Origin: Moduliflexus sp964602655
GTDB taxonomy: Bacteria; Moduliflexota; Moduliflexia; Moduliflexales; Moduliflexaceae
Length of the DNA stretch: 64,000 nucleotides
Assembly (NCBI GenBank): GCA_964602655.1
Contig: CAZRSF010000022.1
Span: forward strand, 11,630-75,629
Direction of reading: 5' to 3'
Below are positions 8,625-16,824 of the stretch, one piece after another (position 1 is the stretch's first letter; every line of letters starts with the position of its first letter). Under the pieces are notes generated by a model, which was given only the letters and a program-made list of their open reading frames with translations, had not been told where the DNA came from and did no database searches. Position numbers and translations under genes: made by a program.

Positions 8625-9794
8625 TTATTCGTCATCTGGCGCGCGTTTGACCGGGAACAGCTTTCGCCACCAGGCCGTCAATGCCAGCGTCGGCGCTTGC
8701 ACTAAGCGCAGCGCCGGATTCTGCGAGCGGTCGCCGCTCAGTCTGCCGAATTCTTCCAGCAATTGCCGTTGCCGCCGTGTCACTTCCGTAGGAATCTGAA
8801 TTTTGACTTTCACGAAAAGATCGCCGCGCTGCTCATTAGTCGGCGACGGCACGCCTTTTTGCGCTAAGCGGAAAACGCGATCCGGCTGCGTTCCCGAGGG
8901 AACACGGATGCGGACTTTCCCTTCTAACGTGGGAACTTCAATCACATCGCCCAACACGGCCTGCGTAATCGTCAGCGGCACTTCGCACCAGATGTCGTTA
9001 TCTTTGCGCCCGAAAAACTCATGCGGTTCGACATGCACATGAATCAGCAGATCGCCCGTCCCGCCGCCATAGACGCCATGTTCGCCCTCTCCGGCCACTT
9101 TCAGGCTTGCGCCGTCATGCACGTTCGGCGGAATGCGCACGGAAATTTTGCGGGTCTGCGGCAAGCGGCTATCGCCCCGGCATTCCGCGCAATCTTTCTG
9201 ATAGACCCGCCCGCTGCCGTTGCATTCCTGACAAACCTGCGTGAATCCCAAAAAGCCGTGTGATTGCCGGATACGGCCTTTGCCAAGACAAATCGGGCAG
9301 AGCATCGGATACGCGCGCGGTTCGATCCCCGTGCCCCGGCAACGCGAACATTGTTCCATGCGTGTGACTTCAATGATGCGGGTCGTTCCAAGCGCGGCTT
9401 CTTCGAAGGAAATCGACAGTTCGTGCGTCAAATCCGCGCCGCGAACCTGTTGGCGATATTTTTTACGGGACGAGGTTTTGCTGGAAGCGACGTTGTCGAA
9501 AATATCGAACACCTCGTCGAAATTCGCGTGTTTGTTGCGATACGCCGCTGAGGACGCCGCGCTTTCCTGCTGAACAGGCGAATGCCTCAGATCGTATTCT
9601 GCGCGTTTTTTCTCATCGCTCAGGACGCGATAGGCTTCGGTCGCCTGTTTGAATTTTTCTTCCGCAAATTTGTCGCCGGAATTTCGATCAGGATGATATT
9701 TCAGGGCTAACTTCCGGTAGGCGCTTTTGATTTCAGCGTCATCGGCCTGTTCAGGAATGCCTAAAATTTTATAATAATTGAAAGAAGTCGCCAA
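8625..9794 (-). CDS. dnaJ: Chaperone protein DnaJ
   Basis: This 389-aa Hsp40 co-chaperone stimulates DnaK ATPase and delivers unfolded proteins. The J domain occupies residues 1-70 with HPD at 34-36. The usual Gly/Phe-rich linker is replaced by a Ser/Ala/Lys-rich stretch containing FDEVFDIFDN. Then come four zinc-binding repeats, CSRCRGTG, CPICLGKG, CQECNGSG and CAECRGDS. The last departs from CxxCxGxG but keeps both cysteines. The C-terminal substrate-binding domains follow (GVYGGGTGDLLIHVHV). The start codon is TTG (9794), since no ATG precedes the J domain. It is third in the CIRCE-controlled operon hrcA-grpE-dnaJ; dnaK is not in this window. Confidence 0.93.
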   Translation of the reverse strand: MATSFNYYKILGIPEQADDAEIKSAYRKLALKYHPDRNSGDKFAEEKFKQATEAYRVLSDEKKRAEYDLRHSPVQQESAASSAAYRNKHANFDEVFDIFDNVASSKTSSRKKYRQQVRGADLTHELSISFEEAALGTTRIIEVTRMEQCSRCRGTGIEPRAYPMLCPICLGKGRIRQSHGFLGFTQVCQECNGSGRVYQKDCAECRGDSRLPQTRKISVRIPPNVHDGASLKVAGEGEHGVYGGGTGDLLIHVHVEPHEFFGRKDNDIWCEVPLTITQAVLGDVIEVPTLEGKVRIRVPSGTQPDRVFRLAQKGVPSPTNEQRGDLFVKVKIQIPTEVTRRQRQLLEEFGRLSGDRSQNPALRLVQAPTLALTAWWRKLFPVKRAPDDE

Positions 9795-9815
9795 AATCGA
9801 AGTACCTGTCCGGAA

Positions 9816-10487
9816 TTATTTCTTTTTCGAGACTCCCACTTTCGGAGCCACAATGACCCGATCATTCAACGTATAGCCTTTCTGGAACACCGAGACTACG
9901 ATGCCTTCTTCCAGGTCATCCCGCTCCATCTGCATGATGGCCTCATGGATTTCAGGATTGAACGGTTGGCCTTCGGCTTCGATTTCCTTGATCCCTTTGC
10001 GTTTGAGCGCGCCGAGGAATTTATCGAAAATCATTTCGATGCCTTTCAGGAAATCTTCTAATTTATGCGTCTGTTCCGCCGCCGCAATCGCGCGCTCGAA
10101 GTCATCCACGACACTCAACATCTCTCGCAGAATATCTTCATTCGCGTATTTTCGGAAATCCTGCAATTCTTTGTCTTTCCGTTTCTTGAAATTATCGAAT
10201 TCCGCTTGCAAACGCAATCTGGCGTCGAAATGGTCTTTGGCTTCTTGCGTTTTGGCATCCAGCGCGTTTGTGAGGCGCGTCAGTTCATCGTCAGGTTCTT
10301 CTTCCGCCACGACATCTGCAATGGGTTGACTCTCCTCGATAGACGTTTCGCTCACGTCATCGCCTGCTGCTCCGCCATCCAGTTCGGCTTCAAGCGTCTC
10401 ATCTTCCACATTATCCTGAGTTCGAATGTCCTGCTCTTCTACCATCTCAGCGTCCTGATCTTGTACGATTTTGACTGGAATTTTCAC
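9816..10487 (-). CDS. grpE: Nucleotide exchange factor GrpE
   Basis: This 223-aa protein promotes ADP/ATP exchange on DnaK. It has a long acidic N-terminal tail (about 1-65), then the coiled-coil helix (DARLRLQAEFDNFKKRKDKE). The conserved C-terminal beta domain reads HEAIMQMERDDLEEGIVVSV and ends DRVIVAPKVGVSKKK. The start is GTG at 10487 with a strong GGAGGAGG 6 nt upstream. It is second in the operon, 21 bp before dnaJ, so it should follow HrcA/CIRCE control. Confidence 0.95.
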   Translation of the reverse strand: MKIPVKIVQDQDAEMVEEQDIRTQDNVEDETLEAELDGGAAGDDVSETSIEESQPIADVVAEEEPDDELTRLTNALDAKTQEAKDHFDARLRLQAEFDNFKKRKDKELQDFRKYANEDILREMLSVVDDFERAIAAAEQTHKLEDFLKGIEMIFDKFLGALKRKGIKEIEAEGQPFNPEIHEAIMQMERDDLEEGIVVSVFQKGYTLNDRVIVAPKVGVSKKK

Positions 10488-10536
10488 CGCAAACCTCCTC
10501 CATGTTCGTTCATTACGATGTACGAAATTTCAAATA

Positions 10537-10612
10537 ACCCCACCCCCAACCCCTCCCCAACAGGGAGGGGATATCGTTCTCCTCTCCTTCGGAGAGGGGC
10601 AAGGGGTGAGGT
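10537..10612. repeat. Palindromic repeat, family D (CCCCTCCC...GGGAGGGG)
   Basis: This C-rich/G-rich element between hrcA and grpE has a CCCCACCCCCAACCCC arm and a GGGGCAAGGGGTGAGG arm enclosing CAGGGAGGGG and CTCTCCTTCGGAGAG hairpins. Family D copies recur at 43672-43760 (inside brxC) and 53686-53778. Confidence 0.8.
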
Positions 10613-10620
10613 GTTGTATT

Positions 10621-11688
10621 TTACAAATCCATCCGTTCTGTCAACAAGCGCGACATCGTTTTCGCCGTATATTCGACCATCGGAATAATATGGGTATAAT
10701 CCATGCGCTTCGGCCCGATAATGCCGATCACGCCGAGCGTGCGATCTCCATATTTATACGAGGAAAGCACAAGGCTCAGATCGCGCATATCTTCTTCTGT
10801 GCTTTCTTCGCCGATAATCACGCGCGTGGCGTTATGGTCGGCCTCTTCATTCGTGATACACTTATCCAGCAGCCGAATCAGCAAGCGTTTTTCTTCGAAC
10901 GCCTTGAACAGCGACCGCATCCTTTCGACATCGGTAAATTCAGGCTGATTCATCATGTTGAACGCGCCGCCCACATACAACTCGCTGTCATCGGGATCAT
11001 CGGAAAAAAATTGCTGGCTGAGCTTGACCGCATTGGAATACAACAGATCGAACTGCGTTTTTTCATGCTCCATCATGCCGAACAACTTGGCGCGAATCTG
11101 CGCGAGGCTCAATCCCATGAGTTCGGACGTAATCAATTTCGACATTTTATCGAGCGTGTCTTGCGAAATCTCATCATCCAGCACAATCATCCGTTTGTGC
11201 ACTAAGCCTGATTCGGAAATAAAAATGACTAACGCCTGAGAATTGCTCAACTTAATAAAATCAATATGGCGGCAGACCGTCGTCTTCAAATTCGGCGTCA
11301 GCACTAAGCCCGCCTGTTTCGACAGTTTCGACAGCAAATCGGTCGTTTTTTTCATCAGGTTGACGACTTCGATTTCGGAATGCAGCGTTTCTTCGATCTG
11401 AGACGAATCAACGTCTTCCAGCGACCGCTGCGACGAAGCGAGATGATCGACGTAAAAACGGAAGCCTCTGTCTGTAGGGATACGACCGGCAGAGGTGTGT
11501 GGCTGCGCGAGAAAGCCGCACTCCTCCAAATCCGCCATAATATTGCGAATTGTGGCCGGGCTGATGCCAAACCCGTATTTTTTGGCAATCGTCCGCGATC
11601 CCACTGGCTCAGCGGTGGAAATATAATTACACACGACCGCCACTAACACCTGATGCTGCCGTTCTTCTAACGTCCCTTGCGTCACCAC
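10621..11688 (-). CDS. hrcA: Heat-inducible transcription repressor HrcA
   Basis: HrcA binds the CIRCE operator and represses chaperone operons, with GroEL normally assisting its folding. The winged-helix N-terminus reads ERQHQVLVAVVCNYISTAEP, then VGSRTIAKKYGFGISPATIR and a GFLAQPHTSAGRIPTDRGFR segment typical of HrcA. The C-terminal part contains the GAF-like dimerisation domain and ends with VIGPKRMDYTHIIPMVEYTA. I chose GTG at 11688, which has AGAGGA 8 nt upstream. The longer TTG start at 11709 has no ribosome site. A CIRCE element lies about 80 bp upstream, so the operon is autoregulated. Confidence 0.95.
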   Translation of the reverse strand: MVTQGTLEERQHQVLVAVVCNYISTAEPVGSRTIAKKYGFGISPATIRNIMADLEECGFLAQPHTSAGRIPTDRGFRFYVDHLASSQRSLEDVDSSQIEETLHSEIEVVNLMKKTTDLLSKLSKQAGLVLTPNLKTTVCRHIDFIKLSNSQALVIFISESGLVHKRMIVLDDEISQDTLDKMSKLITSELMGLSLAQIRAKLFGMMEHEKTQFDLLYSNAVKLSQQFFSDDPDDSELYVGGAFNMMNQPEFTDVERMRSLFKAFEEKRLLIRLLDKCITNEEADHNATRVIIGEESTEEDMRDLSLVLSSYKYGDRTLGVIGIIGPKRMDYTHIIPMVEYTAKTMSRLLTERMDL

Positions 11689-11766
11689 AGTATCTTTCCT
11701 CTTCCGCAATCGTCAGGTATTTTCAGACGAGCGCAGAACAGGACTCCTTGCTTGCTAAAAAAAGAA

Positions 11767-11793
11767 TTAGCACTCTCTTAAAAAGAGTGCTAA
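11767..11793 (-). promoter_or_regulatory. CIRCE operator (HrcA binding site)
   Basis: TTAGCACTC (11767-11775), a 9-nt spacer, then GAGTGCTAA (11785-11793): an exact match to the CIRCE consensus TTAGCACTC-N9-GAGTGCTAA. It lies between the predicted promoter and hrcA on the minus strand, about where the transcript begins. Confidence 0.97.
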
Positions 11794-11802
11794 TAAAACT
11801 AT

Positions 11803-11835
11803 ATATAAAATGGGATGACATTCCAAATTTGTCAA
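11803..11835 (-). promoter_or_regulatory. Predicted sigma-70-type promoter of hrcA-grpE-dnaJ
   Basis: On the minus strand a perfect TTGACA (complement of 11830-11835) is followed after about 19-21 nt by an AT-rich TTTTATATATAG block (complement of about 11799-11810) able to act as the -10 region. CIRCE follows immediately. The exact -10 hexamer is uncertain. Confidence 0.6.
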
Positions 11836-12014
11836 GAGTTTTTTATTTTTCCTGTCGTTTAAACGGGGCAAACACATCTGAATAGAATTATTTTGGACTT
11901 GACACCGCAGAGCAGGCAGAAAGACGATTGAATGGAATCAAGACGATCTGGCGTATCCACCTTTTTCGAAAAGCGATTTTTAGGAATGAGACATGTTCGA
12001 CATGGAGGCATTCG

Positions 12015-13157
12015 ATGAATACGGTGTATGGCGTACATTGCGATGAGTACGGACAGGTTGAAGAAAAAATACGCGAACTGCTGGCCTTGATGGGCGGAAT
12101 GGCGGCATTTACGTCGGCAGGCGAGCGCATTGTCTTAAAACCGAATCTGCTGACCGCCGCGCAACCGGATCACGCGGCGACGACGCATCCGACGGTAGTC
12201 GCAGCGGTCGGGAAATTGATCAAACAGACCGGCGCAGCCGCCGCGCTGATTGACAGCCCCGGCGCAGGCTTTCCGCATAGCGAAAAAACGCTGCGCAAGG
12301 TGTACGCAGTGTGCGGCATAAATGAGGCGGCGGCGCAGGCGGGGATCGAATTGAGTTTCGATACCACTTCGCAGGCCGTGTCGTTCCCGCAAGGGGTGTT
12401 GATCAAACGCTTCGACATCTTGACGCCGCTCGCGCAGGCGTCCGGCATCATCAATCTCTGCAAGCTGAAAACGCACGGCTTTCTCGGCATGACCGGCGCG
12501 GTGAAAAACAGCTTCGGTGCGATTCCGGGGCGCGACAAGCCGGGCTTTCACGCCAAATTGCACGACCCGGCGCGATTTGCCGGAATGTGCCTCGATTTGT
12601 CCGCCTGCGTTGCGCCCCGCCTCTCGATTATGGATGCGGTCGTCGGCATGGAAGGCAACGGCCCGCATAACGGATCGCCGCGCCGGATCGGCTTGCTGCT
12701 GGCGTCAACGAATCCGCTCGCGTTAGACGTGGTCGCAGGCGAAATTATCGGCTTGAAGCGCGAGCAAAACCCGCTGTTGCTGGAAGCGGCGCAACGCGGC
12801 TGGACGCCGACGCGATTGGAGGAGATCGAATTGATTGGATTGGAGAAAGAAAAACTCCGCGTTCCGGGCTTCAAACTCCCGACGACTGTGTTGAGCAGCG
12901 CGGGATCGGTCGCCTTGCGCCTCTTTGCGCCGATTTTTAAGCAAGCGTTCAGCGTCCGTCCGCAGATTTTGGCCGACAAATGCGTCGGCTGCGGCGCGTG
13001 CCGCGATGCCTGCCCGGTGCAAGTGATTACGATTGAACAGCGCGTTGCGCAGATTCGGCATCAGGAGTGTATCCGTTGTTATTGCTGCCATGAAATGTGC
13101 CCGCGCGATGCCATCGCCTTGCAAGGCGGCCTGCTGTATCGGCTGTTGCACCGTTAA
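12015..13157 (+). CDS. DUF362 / 4Fe-4S ferredoxin domain protein
   Basis: This 380-aa protein has an N-terminal DUF362 domain (VLKPNLLTAAQPDHAATTHP, LCKLKTHGFLGMTGAVKNSF, MDAVVGMEGNGPHNGSPRRI). At the C-terminus are two 4Fe-4S clusters, CVGCGACRDACPV and CIRCYCCHEMCPRDAI. Such proteins are presumed iron-sulphur oxidoreductases or electron carriers; no reaction is established that I can assign. The start at ATG 12015 has GGAGG 6 nt upstream; an in-frame ATG at 11928 lacks a site and would add 29 residues unlike the family. It is divergent from hrcA and ends about 125 bp before the NRPS genes. A link to that cluster is possible but unsupported. Confidence 0.85.
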   Translation: MNTVYGVHCDEYGQVEEKIRELLALMGGMAAFTSAGERIVLKPNLLTAAQPDHAATTHPTVVAAVGKLIKQTGAAAALIDSPGAGFPHSEKTLRKVYAVCGINEAAAQAGIELSFDTTSQAVSFPQGVLIKRFDILTPLAQASGIINLCKLKTHGFLGMTGAVKNSFGAIPGRDKPGFHAKLHDPARFAGMCLDLSACVAPRLSIMDAVVGMEGNGPHNGSPRRIGLLLASTNPLALDVVAGEIIGLKREQNPLLLEAAQRGWTPTRLEEIELIGLEKEKLRVPGFKLPTTVLSSAGSVALRLFAPIFKQAFSVRPQILADKCVGCGACRDACPVQVITIEQRVAQIRHQECIRCYCCHEMCPRDAIALQGGLLYRLLHR

Positions 13158-13199
13158 GGCGGCGAATCGAGTTTATTATACGAACGACTTCTAAAGAGA

Positions 13200-13228
13200 T
13201 TGACAAATTTTTCAGAGTCGTTTATGAG
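13200..13228 (+). promoter_or_regulatory. Possible promoter of the NRPS operon
   Basis: A perfect TTGACA (13200-13205) is followed after 17 nt by TATGAG (13223-13228), about 54 bp before the NRPS start at 13282. The -10 match is only partial. Confidence 0.4.
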
Positions 13229-13281
13229 GCATTTATTCCCCATTAATATTCATCTCATCATCGTGAAAGGTAGAATGCCTC

Positions 13282-16200
13282 ATGGAAAACATCAAACGAT
13301 CCGATTTGATCGAACTGCTCTGTGAGAGAGCGGAACACCACCCCACCAGCTTAGCATACGCATTTTTACATGACGGCGAGCAAGACATCGAGCAGTGGAC
13401 GTACTTGGAATTAGCGCGTCAGGCCAAAGCGGTTGCGGCGTTATTGCAAGACGCCGGAGCGGTCGGCGAGCGCGTGTTGCTGCTGTATCCGCCGGGACTG
13501 GATTTTATTGCCGCGTTTTTCGGTTGTCTCGCCGCCGGAGCTATCGCTGTGCCAGCCTATCCGCCGCGCAATAAACGGCATCTTCCGCGCATTCTGACGA
13601 TTATCGCGGACGCGGAGTTGATTATTCGCGGGCGGAATCTTTATCCGCAAGATATCGAATTGACCGTCGAGCAAAGCGCTCCATCTATCCGCAAGAATGC
13701 CTGCGCCGTATTTTCAGTAGAAATGAACGAGCAGGAACAGGCGGTCATTGTCGCCGAAGTCGAGCGGCGCTATCATCATCAGGAACAAACGCATGCCACG
13801 AACAACCACTACGACAACGATATTAATGACGCCGAACATATCGGTTTTGCGGGCGAATTATATCTCTCTCCTGATTTAGGCGACGCGATTCGCAGCGTTC
13901 GCCAGGCAGTCGCCGAGCAGCATGAACTGCAAGCATCGGCGATTGTGTTGATTAAAGCCGCGTCAATTCCCCGCACCTTAAGCGGCAAAATCCGCCGCCG
14001 CGCCTGCCGTGAAGCGTTCCTTTCGCATAAGCTTGAGGTATTGGCAGAATGGCGGACTGACGCGCTTCATCTCGATCCGGCGGCGTTGACGCAGGAATCG
14101 CATTTTTTCCAGCTTGGCGGCGACAGCCTGTCCGCCACAACGCTGACAGGCCGTTTGTCAGAAGCGCTCGACGCTCATATTTTGGATAGATATCTTGCAT
14201 TGTTGGAACAAGTCGCCCAATCCCAGGATGTCTTGTTATCTGAAATGCCTCTTCCTTCTGCGCTTATCCAGCAGGCAGAACGAGCACGTTTCCGGCAATT
14301 AGCAACGAATTATCAATATTGTTCCCGACAGATTCCCAACCATGCCGCCGAATTGTTGACGATTCCAACCCCAATGTTTGAAAAGCTTGAACATCTTGCG
14401 CAGGACGAGGGAACAACAGTCCCTATCTTACTTTTTACCGCATTAAACGTGTTATTATATCGTTATACCGGAGAAGAGCATATTCTTGTCGGCCTCCCTC
14501 TTGTTATCCCAAAGTCAATACCATTCGATGTGTCTACTGACCTGCCTCCCGATTCCATTGTGCTTCATACGGATTTGTCAGGGGAACAGACTTTTATAGA
14601 ATTGCTTTCTTGTATTAAATATATCATTGCTGAGATTCAAACACGCGAGGAATTCACATTCGAGCAATTTTTTGCAGAAATTCATCCGGATCGGGACACT
14701 CTCCCGTCTGCTCAAAAGACAACGCTCACTCAGAAAACGCAATTAGAAAACGCAAAGCAGAAGGGATTTAATTGTTCTCTAACATTTACAGAAAAAGAAT
14801 ATCAATTATCAGGAGTTATTGAATATCGCTCAGATGTCCTTGAAGCAGAGACGATTAAACGGATGCGAAACCATTTTTACCGATTGCTTGAAGAGATAAT
14901 CAAATCTCCTGCACAGCAGCTTATTGCGTTCCCTATTCTGACCGATGTTGAACGGCAACAATTGTTGGTAGATTGGAACGATACCGCTATTCCGTATCCG
15001 CTCGATGTCTGTTTGTATCGTTTGATTGAAGCGCAGGTCGAACGAACGCCGGACGCTATCGCGGTCGTGTTCGACGATGCGTCGTTGACGTATTATGAGT
15101 TGAACCGCCGCGCCAATCAATTAGCGCATCACCTACAAGCAGCAGGAGTTGCGCCAGACACACTGGTCGGCATTTGCGCGGAACGGTCGTTCGAAATGAT
15201 CATCGGCCTGCTGGCGGTCATGAAAGCGGGTGGCGCGTATGTGCCGCTCGATCCCGATTATCCGCCAGAGCGGCTGGCGTTTATGACGCAGGATGCTCAG
15301 ACGCCAGTGCTGTTGACACAAGAGAAATTTCTTGCGACGCTGCCAGAGCATCGAGCACAGGTCTTTTGTCTGGATCGGGATTGGCCAATGCTCGCCAAGC
15401 TATCAGAGGCCAATCCGACCAATTCCGTGACAGCAACGGATTTGATTTATACGATTTATACATCTGGCTCAACCGGCAAGCCGAAAGGAGCGATGAACAT
15501 CCATCGCAGTGTGGTCAATCGCCTGCTCTGGATGCAGGATGCGTATCAGCTCACGCCTGATGATCGCATTTTGCAAAAAACGCCGTTCAGTTTCGATGTC
15601 TCCGGCTGGGAATTCTGGTGGCCGCTGCTGACTGGAGCGCGACTTATCTTTGCCAAACCGGGAGGCCATAAGGACAGCCGTTATCTTGTTCAGCTTATCC
15701 AGACCCAGCAGATTACGACGCTGCATTTCGTGCCTTCGATGTTACAGGTATTTCTACTCGAAACCAATGTTCACGACTGTCGCAGCCTGCGCCGGGTCAT
15801 TTGCAGCGGCGAAGCCTTGCCATTCGAATTGCAGCAGCGTTTCTTCGACGTGTTTCCCGATGTGGAATTGCATAATTTGTATGGCCCGACGGAAGCGGCG
15901 ATTGATGTGACCTTCTGGCGCTGCGATCCGGTCAGCACGCGCAAAAGCGTGCCAATTGGCCGCCCAATTGCCAACACTCAGCTTTATGTGCTCGATTCAG
16001 CCATGCAACCTGTGCCGATTGGCGTTCCGGGGGAATTGTATCTTGGCGGCGTCAATATCGCACGAGGTTACTGGAACCGTCCGGACTTAACGACAGAACG
16101 TTTTGTGCCGAATCCGTTCAACCCCGAATTCGGCGCACGGATATATAAAACCGGCGATTTAGTGCGTTATGGTTCAGATGGTGTAGTAGAATATCTTGGG

Positions 16201-16824
16201 CGGCTCGACCATCAAGTGAAATTACGTGGTTTTCGTATTGAATTAGGAGAGATCGAAACGGCATTGGCCAATCATCCGGCAATTCGCGAAGTCATCGTCA
16301 TGGCGCGAGAGGATCAGCCCGGAGAAAAACGGCTGGTAGCCTATTTAACCACAAATCAGCGGCCAGCCCCAACCAGTCAGGAATTACGACAGCAGCTTCA
16401 AGCCTCACTGCCAGAGTATATGATTCCAGCGGCGTTTGTCTTTTTAGAGACGATGCCGCTAAGCCCAAATGGCAAGATTGATCGGCGCGCATTGCCAGCG
16501 CCTGAGTTTACTGACCAGGAGGCGTATGTTGCTCCGCGCACTCCGACGGAAAAAACACTGGTCACGATCTGGGAGGAATTATTCGGGATAGAGCGTATCG
16601 GCATTCATGATAATTTCTTTCAGATTGGAGGTCATTCATTACTGGCAACGCAGGTATTATCTCGGATTATTGATGCGTTTCATGTCGATTTGTCATTGGG
16701 AGAATTGCTCGACCGACCAACGATTGCTGGAGTGGCAGAACATCTTGAGATGTTTCATTGGGTAGCTCAGACGCAAAGACATCTTCAACAAACAACAGAA
16801 GAACGAGAAGAAGGAGAATTATGA
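13282..16824 (+). CDS. Non-ribosomal peptide synthetase: eroded FAAL-ACP-C front end, then A(Ser-like)-PCP
   Basis: This 1180-aa protein is mosaic. Residues 1-112 match the N-terminus of fatty-acyl-AMP ligases (ARQAKAVAALLQDAGAVGER, AIAVPAYPPRNKRHLPRIL) but then jump to the extreme FAAL C-terminus (LIIRGRNLYPQDIELTVE, SIPRTLSGKIRRRACREAF). The ATP-binding core is missing. A carrier-protein start (FFQLGGDSLSAT, about 275-290) runs into a condensation-domain tail and then the C-terminal half of a C domain with no HHxxxDG. From about 580 a full A domain follows (TSGSTGKPKG; YGPTEAAIDV; NGKIDRRALP) and a PCP (DNFFQIGGHSLLA, about 1115). The ten specificity positions read as DVWHISLIDK, the serine type. 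It overlaps the next NRPS gene by 4 bp. The front end is probably inactive, leaving a Ser-loading module. Confidence 0.88.
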   Translation: MENIKRSDLIELLCERAEHHPTSLAYAFLHDGEQDIEQWTYLELARQAKAVAALLQDAGAVGERVLLLYPPGLDFIAAFFGCLAAGAIAVPAYPPRNKRHLPRILTIIADAELIIRGRNLYPQDIELTVEQSAPSIRKNACAVFSVEMNEQEQAVIVAEVERRYHHQEQTHATNNHYDNDINDAEHIGFAGELYLSPDLGDAIRSVRQAVAEQHELQASAIVLIKAASIPRTLSGKIRRRACREAFLSHKLEVLAEWRTDALHLDPAALTQESHFFQLGGDSLSATTLTGRLSEALDAHILDRYLALLEQVAQSQDVLLSEMPLPSALIQQAERARFRQLATNYQYCSRQIPNHAAELLTIPTPMFEKLEHLAQDEGTTVPILLFTALNVLLYRYTGEEHILVGLPLVIPKSIPFDVSTDLPPDSIVLHTDLSGEQTFIELLSCIKYIIAEIQTREEFTFEQFFAEIHPDRDTLPSAQKTTLTQKTQLENAKQKGFNCSLTFTEKEYQLSGVIEYRSDVLEAETIKRMRNHFYRLLEEIIKSPAQQLIAFPILTDVERQQLLVDWNDTAIPYPLDVCLYRLIEAQVERTPDAIAVVFDDASLTYYELNRRANQLAHHLQAAGVAPDTLVGICAERSFEMIIGLLAVMKAGGAYVPLDPDYPPERLAFMTQDAQTPVLLTQEKFLATLPEHRAQVFCLDRDWPMLAKLSEANPTNSVTATDLIYTIYTSGSTGKPKGAMNIHRSVVNRLLWMQDAYQLTPDDRILQKTPFSFDVSGWEFWWPLLTGARLIFAKPGGHKDSRYLVQLIQTQQITTLHFVPSMLQVFLLETNVHDCRSLRRVICSGEALPFELQQRFFDVFPDVELHNLYGPTEAAIDVTFWRCDPVSTRKSVPIGRPIANTQLYVLDSAMQPVPIGVPGELYLGGVNIARGYWNRPDLTTERFVPNPFNPEFGARIYKTGDLVRYGSDGVVEYLGRLDHQVKLRGFRIELGEIETALANHPAIREVIVMAREDQPGEKRLVAYLTTNQRPAPTSQELRQQLQASLPEYMIPAAFVFLETMPLSPNGKIDRRALPAPEFTDQEAYVAPRTPTEKTLVTIWEELFGIERIGIHDNFFQIGGHSLLATQVLSRIIDAFHVDLSLGELLDRPTIAGVAEHLEMFHWVAQTQRHLQQTTEEREEGEL

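Noticed and set aside
10065..11205. Long open frames on the plus strand opposite grpE and hrcA
   Set aside because: They are antisense to conserved genes and translate repeat DNA between them; no family resemblance.
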